From Candidatus Aerophobota bacterium (GTDB lineage Bacteria > Aerophobota > Aerophobia > Aerophobales > AE-B3A), in NCBI GenBank assembly GCA_030616535.1, contig JAUWXE010000001.1:1-46915 (forward strand): 46,915 bases of DNA. The letters are read 5' to 3'. Numbering within the stretch: the first letter of the stretch is position 1; every line of letters begins with the position of its first letter. Below the pieces are notes generated by a model. That model was given only the letters and a program-made list of their open reading frames with translations. It was not told the DNA's origin and ran no database searches. The position numbers and the translations under genes were made by a program. Below, piece after piece: positions 41,836-46,915 of the stretch.

Positions 41836-43149
41836 TTATTTCTTTTCCTTCTCATAGGAGCGTATCAACTCTTGCATCCCCTCTTGTGCGGTCTTAATAG
41901 CCTCTTCTACACCCACTCTACCGCTCAGAGCATTCACCATCATATCGTAGATTGGAGCACCGGGTTTTGGATTGGTGATAGCACCCCAAGCTGGATTTGG
42001 ATGCTGGGTGGTTCGTCCGTAGGGGAGAGCTTTGACGTGGCCTTTAAACCACCAGTCCTCTGTATAGTAAGGGTCATCAAGCGCTGGCTGGCAAGGGCTG
42101 ATTTGACCCATTGTTATGGCTACACGTCTTTGAACTTCAGTTCTTGCCAAAAAGGATAGCCACTGCATAGCGGCATCCACATCTTTTGTCCCGTAAAGAA
42201 GCCCAAAGTAACCAGCTCCTTGAAAACTAACTCTTACTTTGTTCTTGAGAGGCTTGCGAGCTATGGTCTCTTCCGTCAGGTGGGGAACATTCTGCTCAAT
42301 GAATTTCTTGATAGAGCCGGTAACTGGCAGAATAGCCAGGTGGTTCGCAGAATATTCGCCCAGCCAGTCGTAAGAAGGGTCTAGAGCTGGATCAATGGGC
42401 GCGACCTTATGCTTGTACACGAGATCAACCAGGAACTGCAATGCTTCCCGGCCAGCTTCTGTATCAAGAGTAGCTTCAGTGTAATCTTCATTCAGAAGAG
42501 AGCCTCCGGCCTGCCATATCCAATTATAATAGTATTGAGCCAGATCCCCTCCTATCCCGACTCCCCACCTTACTACCTTTCCAGAAGCGTCTTTCTTGGT
42601 AAGCTTTTTACCGTAGACAACAAGGTCGTTCCAGGTGTCAAGGCCTTCAGGGTCTAATCCTGCCTGTTCAAAAAAATCCTTTCTATACACTAGTGGGCGA
42701 ACATCGACCCGCCAAGGAACACCGTAAAGGTGACCCTTGTATTTTACATCCCCCAAAGAACTGGTAGTCCATCTTTCCTCCAGGTCGGGAATATATTTAT
42801 CAATGTAGTCTTCAATGGGCATCGGCCCATGTTTGCCTGCCCCCATATCAGAGAAGGTAAATGACCAGAACGCATCTGTAACATCAGGTGCTTCCCCACC
42901 TAAACTGAGCATAGTCATTTTTTCCCGAGCCTGGGCCCAGTTAATGAATTCATAGTTAACCTTAATTCCGGTCTCGGCTTCAAAATCTTTGGCTAGACCT
43001 CTTATGAGCTCGTTCTGAGTTTTGTAGTCAGTGTAGAGCATCATCCAGAAATCAATTTGTTTTACTTTTGCAAACCCGGTACCCACAGCCGTTCCAAAAA
43101 GCAGCGGGATCAACGATAGGGTTATAACTATTAAACCTATCCTTTTCAT
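41836..43149 (-). CDS. Sugar ABC transporter substrate-binding protein
   Basis: This 437-residue family 1 solute-binding protein has a signal peptide (MKRIGLIVITLSLIPLLFG) with no lipobox Cys, so it should be soluble in the periplasm. After the signal it begins IDFWMMLYTDYKTQNELIRG, then LAKDFEAETGIKVNYEFINW, the standard domain I opening, and later GGSLLNEDYTEATLDTEAGR. It should bind an oligosaccharide or glycoside. It starts at ATG 43149 with GGGAGG. The gene follows gntR by 84 bp and is probably read with it. Confidence 0.93.
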   Translation of the reverse strand: MKRIGLIVITLSLIPLLFGTAVGTGFAKVKQIDFWMMLYTDYKTQNELIRGLAKDFEAETGIKVNYEFINWAQAREKMTMLSLGGEAPDVTDAFWSFTFSDMGAGKHGPMPIEDYIDKYIPDLEERWTTSSLGDVKYKGHLYGVPWRVDVRPLVYRKDFFEQAGLDPEGLDTWNDLVVYGKKLTKKDASGKVVRWGVGIGGDLAQYYYNWIWQAGGSLLNEDYTEATLDTEAGREALQFLVDLVYKHKVAPIDPALDPSYDWLGEYSANHLAILPVTGSIKKFIEQNVPHLTEETIARKPLKNKVRVSFQGAGYFGLLYGTKDVDAAMQWLSFLARTEVQRRVAITMGQISPCQPALDDPYYTEDWWFKGHVKALPYGRTTQHPNPAWGAITNPKPGAPIYDMMVNALSGRVGVEEAIKTAQEGMQELIRSYEKEKK

Positions 43150-43233
43150 TTTCTTCCTCCCTTTTCAATTACATTAAAAAATACATACCTTTTACCTCAT
43201 CCACCACCTCCCCTCTTTGCAAAATTTTCCAGT

Positions 43234-43896
43234 TCACACTAACCCTGTAGGGTCCTCTGAAGAGGACTTCTTTAATACAGCTATAGTTTTTTTCAGATGT
43301 TCCCGCATTAGGCTCTCTGCTGCATCAGGATCACGTCTGGCAAGAGCGTTGATTATCGCCATATGTTCAGGAAAAGTTTCCTTGGGGGGCCTTATCAGTC
43401 CGGGGGTGAAGCTGTTAGAGAGAATGTGGAAGGTTTTGACTATATCCTCCAGGAGTTTTACACCGCTGGCCCCGATGACAAAGAAATGAAACTTAACGTC
43501 AGCTCTCTGATAAATTCGCCAATCAGTATCGGTTATAGATTCCATAGCCTTCTCATACAGATTTTTAAAATACTCTGACTGTTCTTTTTTGACCACCAGT
43601 GTAGCTCTCCTACAAGCAAGACCTTCCAGTACTTCACGCATTTCAAATATCGTTATCATCTCTTCTTTAGAGAACTCTCTGACATAAGTACCCCCTTGAG
43701 GCATTACCTTCACCAGGTGTTCTTTTGCCAATTGACTTAATGCTTTACGAAGTGGAGTCCGGCTGACTCCCAATTTTTTGGCCAACTCTTCCTGTATTAA
43801 TTGTTCTCCCGGCTTCAATTGCTTCTTTAATATCATTTCTTTAACCTTGTTGTAAACTAATTTATCTAGGTTACTATATTTAATTTTTACGACCAT
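43234..43896 (-). CDS. GntR-family transcriptional regulator, FCD type
   Basis: This 220-residue regulator has an N-terminal winged helix (LKPGEQLIQEELAKKLGVSR, then TPLRKALSQLAKEHLV) and a C-terminal FCD ligand domain (MREVLEGLACRRATLV, FHFFVIGAS, EHMAIINALARRDPDAAE with likely metal His residues). FCD regulators sense sugar acids and similar organic acids, which suits a uronate or keto-acid pathway. It heads the operon of transporter, hydrolase and isomerases, and its promoter holds a near-palindromic operator, so autoregulation is expected. The start is ATG 43896; the ribosome binding site is weak. Confidence 0.92.
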   Translation of the reverse strand: MVVKIKYSNLDKLVYNKVKEMILKKQLKPGEQLIQEELAKKLGVSRTPLRKALSQLAKEHLVKVMPQGGTYVREFSKEEMITIFEMREVLEGLACRRATLVVKKEQSEYFKNLYEKAMESITDTDWRIYQRADVKFHFFVIGASGVKLLEDIVKTFHILSNSFTPGLIRPPKETFPEHMAIINALARRDPDAAESLMREHLKKTIAVLKKSSSEDPTGLV

Positions 43897-43918
43897 TTTT
43901 GGCTTCTGTTAGGTATCC

Positions 43919-43960
43919 TGTACACCGTATACATTATATACATTTTTAAAAATCTGTCAA
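43919..43960 (-). promoter_or_regulatory. Promoter and operator of the gntR-ABC operon
   Basis: Minus strand: TTGACA (complement of 43955-43960), 16-bp spacer, TATAAT (complement of 43933-43938). Just downstream, TGTACACCGTATACA (43919-43933) is a near-perfect inverted repeat with one mismatched pair, overlapping the -10 and start; TGTATAC-like half sites are typical of FCD regulators. Confidence 0.72.
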
Positions 43961-43986
43961 CCCTCACGGTTGCGCGGCTCTCTTTT

Positions 43987-45846
43987 TCAAAGATAAGGGA
44001 TCATGGCCTTTTGGGTGAGATTTATCATGAGGTTTTCTAAGCTGGCAATGTCGTTTATTCGGTGGACCTCTGCTCCCCATTTTTGTAGGTCGCGGCAGGT
44101 CAGATGAGAAATTCGGGGTTTAAAATCCCCCTCACTGATTTGAATGTGAGAAACCATATTTTTTTCCACAATCTCTTTCATAACAGGACTTACCGGCTTC
44201 ATATTCTTTACCAAATTTCTTAAGCGATAAGGAGCGTACCCTTTGGTGGATTCATTCCAGTTAAATATTTCCCCATCGGAGAGGATAATCATAACAGAGA
44301 AAGACCGGTTGAGGAGCTCCCCACGTAGCACCTCCTCTTCTAAGAGGGTGGTATCAAACTCGGGAAGATAGGCCAATCTTCTACAATCATCTATCTCCTG
44401 GTAATTTTTCCATCCAGTGGCAAGAGTATTCCTGGAAAAAGTTATCAAATTGTACTCAATATAAGGAGCTACCCCGCAGGATCTAAGCCACTTTAAGGCT
44501 CCGGTAAAGCCGAGCAAGACGTGATGATATTTACTCTTATTGCTCCAGGAATAATTCCCCTCTCCAAAATAAAAACGATGTTTCATCATTTCGCTGGCTA
44601 AAGAAAGAGTCTGGGGAGAAATTTTGCTTTGTATATCATCGGCCATAGAGGCTGAGGTATCTATGAGAAAGCAGATATCAGGAAAAGCCCCTTTTCTTTC
44701 TGGTTTATAGGGAATGAAGAGATCATAGTGGTATTTAGGAACTCGGAAGTTTATTAGCTCAAAAAAAGGACTTTCTGGATCAACTGCCAACCCGTATAAG
44801 TCGATATCCTCTCGTGAATGCCGCTCAGGATCAAAAGCCTCGTAATTAAAGGGAACCAGGGGCATGGTACTTCCTCTTTTTTGGGTATCTACCCGCATAG
44901 GGATTTCTGGAGAAAGAATCTCATACAAGGTTCTGGTTATTTCAAAACTGGTAAGATAGCTGGGTTTTCTCTTGTTCTCGTACATTGTTTTAACTATTCT
45001 TTTCCTCATTACTGAATTGACCGCATTTCTCTGGTATTGATTATCTGAACTTAGCTTTTCTTTTGGTTTTCCTCCTAAAAGGCCCCTTAACCCAAGGCTG
45101 AATTTAAAAGCGAGTTCCTGCCAATTACTCTTTCTGGATAAATTATCTACCTTTTCCTCAAGAGACCCACCCCGGAGGTTAAGGATTCTCATTACCTTAT
45201 TAACCGCCGTGTTGATAGATTTTCTGTTGGTAAAGCGCCTCCGAGCTAAGTGAAGATCTTCTTCGTCTCCCCACGCCAGAAGATTTATCTTGACAAATGC
45301 CTCATAAAGGGGAGAGAACCTGGGAGAAAAAAGGATCTCCAGGATGCAATCCTTGAAGGAGCGAGTCATTGAGGGAGGAATGTAAGCCTGGTCGTAAAAG
45401 AAAGCGGGCATTCCTTTAAAGTGAGAAAAATTTAGCTTACACCATGCATTAGCTATTACATCCTCAAAGGCATGAGTAAGGTATTCTACGGATGATTTTT
45501 CGTCTTGCTTTCCTATTGCTTGACCTACTCCCTCCAGGATTTGATGATGGAACTCGGTATTGCGGGGGCAAATCTGGTGATGGGCGATTTGATTACAGAG
45601 AAGATCCTCACCTATCTCCAGAAGGGGATGTTCATGGTATCCCCGGCCTAGATAGCGGGCAAGAGCTGAATCCTGGGAGATATCCCAGTCTTCATCAATC
45701 GTTACCTGCATCTCGTCTTGAGAAGATAGTCTCGCCGCAAGGTGACCACGGGAAGGCTTTAAGGGAAAGACCTTTATTATTATTTCACTTGACCCTAAGA
45801 GATTATTGATACTGCGAAGTTCGCACTCGAGTCTCTTATAATCCAT
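43987..45846 (-). CDS. von Willebrand factor A domain protein
   Basis: This 619-residue protein has a C-terminal vWA domain with a full MIDAS opening, PDICFLIDTSASMADDIQSK (D396), a later VMIILSDGEIFN carrying the MIDAS Asp, and YNLITFSRNT between. The N-terminal 350 residues are helical and not recognised; the HEHPLLEIGEDLLCNQIAHH segment carries His residues that could bind metal, as in the VWA-containing CoxE or metallopeptidase-like proteins. No signal peptide is present, so it is cytoplasmic. It starts 1 bp after the stop of the upstream gene. Such vWA proteins usually work with MoxR-type AAA ATPases, which would lie beyond the window. Confidence 0.75.
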   Translation of the reverse strand: MDYKRLECELRSINNLLGSSEIIIKVFPLKPSRGHLAARLSSQDEMQVTIDEDWDISQDSALARYLGRGYHEHPLLEIGEDLLCNQIAHHQICPRNTEFHHQILEGVGQAIGKQDEKSSVEYLTHAFEDVIANAWCKLNFSHFKGMPAFFYDQAYIPPSMTRSFKDCILEILFSPRFSPLYEAFVKINLLAWGDEEDLHLARRRFTNRKSINTAVNKVMRILNLRGGSLEEKVDNLSRKSNWQELAFKFSLGLRGLLGGKPKEKLSSDNQYQRNAVNSVMRKRIVKTMYENKRKPSYLTSFEITRTLYEILSPEIPMRVDTQKRGSTMPLVPFNYEAFDPERHSREDIDLYGLAVDPESPFFELINFRVPKYHYDLFIPYKPERKGAFPDICFLIDTSASMADDIQSKISPQTLSLASEMMKHRFYFGEGNYSWSNKSKYHHVLLGFTGALKWLRSCGVAPYIEYNLITFSRNTLATGWKNYQEIDDCRRLAYLPEFDTTLLEEEVLRGELLNRSFSVMIILSDGEIFNWNESTKGYAPYRLRNLVKNMKPVSPVMKEIVEKNMVSHIQISEGDFKPRISHLTCRDLQKWGAEVHRINDIASLENLMINLTQKAMIPYL

Positions 45847-45847
45847 A

Positions 45848-46915
45848 CTATAGCTCTTTTAATTTATAAACCGGAATACTTGCTAGGGCCGTGACCTTTT
45901 TCTCCAGAGAGATGGTAGTTTGATGCTCCCTGCCTTTTTTCTTTATCCATATTTTTCTTTCTTCTGCTCCTACTAAGGAATCACCACTCTGGGCTAAAGC
46001 CTCCAGTGGACGAGCCGAAGTCATCCAAGGCTCCTGGGGATTTTCTATCTGGTAAATCTCGCGTCCGGTGGAAAAAACGAGCTTTCCTTCCACCAAAGCT
46101 AAGCCAGTGATGCGCTTTCTTCGAAATTTTCCACGCTCAAGATCAAAGATTTTTCTGGGCTTACTTAAATTTTCATACCAGGCATAGATGCCGTCCTCAG
46201 TGGCAAAAGCTATGCCGTACATACTTCCTAATCTATCACTGATCTTTTTACTTATTTTTTCTCCTGGTCTAAGAGCAGTTATTTTTTCTCCAAAGATAGT
46301 CTGTTCGGGCCAAAGAAGACCCTCGAGCCAGAGTTGATTAGTAGCCGAGATTTTTCCCTTTTTGATCTCCTCCACCAGAGGTTTTGAGCTATTTCGGCTG
46401 ACTTTATTAATTTCAGTCAGTATCTCCTCGAACCATCCCCATTCTTCCCCTAAGACTTTCACTTCTTCATGAGCGAGGGTTCCGGATAGGGCATCGTAAA
46501 GTGCTTTCTTTATATAATCAGCTTTTTCTTCCAGCTCGGACTTTATTTTCCGGTAAAGAAAATCAGAAGCAAGATAGGGATTACCATGATGCTGCCTTTT
46601 TACCCAGGAGGCATCAAAGATCCCGGAATAAGGTGCGGTAAGTCTAAAGGCCTGGAGGATCTCCAGGTACCCGGGAAGCTCGTTAGCCGAAGTTTCCGAT
46701 TTGGCTTGAGAGACGGCAGTAAGCCCAAAAGCTAAGGCTTTAAAGGCCTTAAAAGATCTGGTGGTGGCAGGGATGACATAGGCACAAACGTCTCCCATCA
46801 CGGTGGCTTTTCCTTCAGATAAGCACCCCTGACACATAGCAGGGATATCGTCTCTCACCGTACTTTTTCTCCCGGTAGGGGACCTGTCACAATAGTCCAG
46901 GCTTCTTTTGAGGTA
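45848..46915 (-). CDS. Partial protein with C-terminal beta-propeller-like repeats
   Basis: The frame is open to the window edge, so the N-terminus may be missing; 355 codons are visible, with a GTG at 46858 as the only internal start hint. The N-terminal part has Cys residues (CQGCLSEGKATVMGDVC) and helices. The last 150 residues show repeated short strands that look like propeller blades: GIAFATEDGIYAWYEN, GLALVEGKLVFSTGREIYQI, and SLVGAEERKIWIKKKG. I know no name for the whole protein. It ends 1 bp before the vWA gene start, so the two are co-expressed and probably physically associated. Confidence 0.55.
   Translation of the reverse strand, partial: YLKRSLDYCDRSPTGRKSTVRDDIPAMCQGCLSEGKATVMGDVCAYVIPATTRSFKAFKALAFGLTAVSQAKSETSANELPGYLEILQAFRLTAPYSGIFDASWVKRQHHGNPYLASDFLYRKIKSELEEKADYIKKALYDALSGTLAHEEVKVLGEEWGWFEEILTEINKVSRNSSKPLVEEIKKGKISATNQLWLEGLLWPEQTIFGEKITALRPGEKISKKISDRLGSMYGIAFATEDGIYAWYENLSKPRKIFDLERGKFRRKRITGLALVEGKLVFSTGREIYQIENPQEPWMTSARPLEALAQSGDSLVGAEERKIWIKKKGREHQTTISLEKKVTALASIPVYKLKEL

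Noticed and set aside
1..46915. tRNA, rRNA or CRISPR loci
   Set aside because: No cloverleaf with a T-loop motif, no rRNA-like sequence and no spaced short repeats were found by eye; a small RNA could still be missed.

Overview
The window reads as chromosome of an uncultured, diderm, probably anaerobic and saccharolytic bacterium. The diderm reading rests on an outer-membrane-type beta-barrel, a secreted TPR protein and a DUF3108 periplasmic protein. Housekeeping genes are conventional bacterial ones (dnaE, radC, separate glyQ and glyS, ricT, short cinA). Overall the style (moderate GC, many xylose-isomerase-like TIM barrels, Gfo/Idh/MocA oxidoreductases, glycosidases, scattered gene fragments) fits a deep-branching candidate phylum; I cannot name it from the sequence alone.

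Layout. (1) 1-5282: a sugar/polyol region with a 5'-cut sugar isomerase/epimerase, a second copy ruined by an internal deletion, the tail of a trimethylamine-methyltransferase-like gene, an intact Gfo/Idh/MocA dehydrogenase overlapping a PfkB kinase, and a convergent zinc alcohol dehydrogenase. (2) 5283-10895: an envelope block of a DUF3108 protein, a beta-barrel with an internal 75-bp duplication and a two-dozen-repeat TPR protein. (3) 10896-24780: a housekeeping core with dnaE-radC-acylphosphatase on plus, glyQ-glyS-ricT-PP-loop ATPase-HAD phosphatase on minus, and DUF362-small helical protein-cinA-NUDIX-eIF2B-like on plus. A palindromic element with flanking 15-bp repeats sits immediately upstream of the glyS start. 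(4) 24993-35191: a second carbohydrate region with a sugar isomerase, Gfo/Idh/MocA, GH1 beta-glucosidase, GH127 arabinofuranosidase, uronate isomerase and GH4 glycosidase, interspersed with remnants: an IS91-type transposase, two ABC permease tails and an isomerase head. (5) 35326-36590: a terminator, a strong promoter, a Phd/RelE-type toxin-antitoxin pair, hicB with a frameshifted hicA, and an SDR stump. (6) 36701-43960 minus: one probable operon under a GntR/FCD regulator with its own promoter and operator: gntR, ABC sugar-binding protein, two permeases, an orphan clan GH-A-like hydrolase and two sugar isomerase/epimerases; no ATPase gene is present. (7) 43987-46915 minus: a von Willebrand A protein and a partial propeller-like partner.

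How the genes may work together. The sugar regions combine importers, glycosidases releasing glucose, arabinose or uronic acids, NAD-dependent sugar dehydrogenases and several xylose-isomerase-like TIM barrels. Dehydrogenase-TIM-barrel pairing is the pattern of pathways that oxidise a sugar to a keto form and then isomerise or eliminate it. The many broken genes at the edges of intact ones show turnover of the sugar loci by deletion, whereas the core region is intact. The best candidates for something undescribed are the GntR-controlled operon with the orphan hydrolase, the vWA/propeller pair cut by the window edge, the duplicated barrel with its TPR partner, and the palindromic element at glyS.
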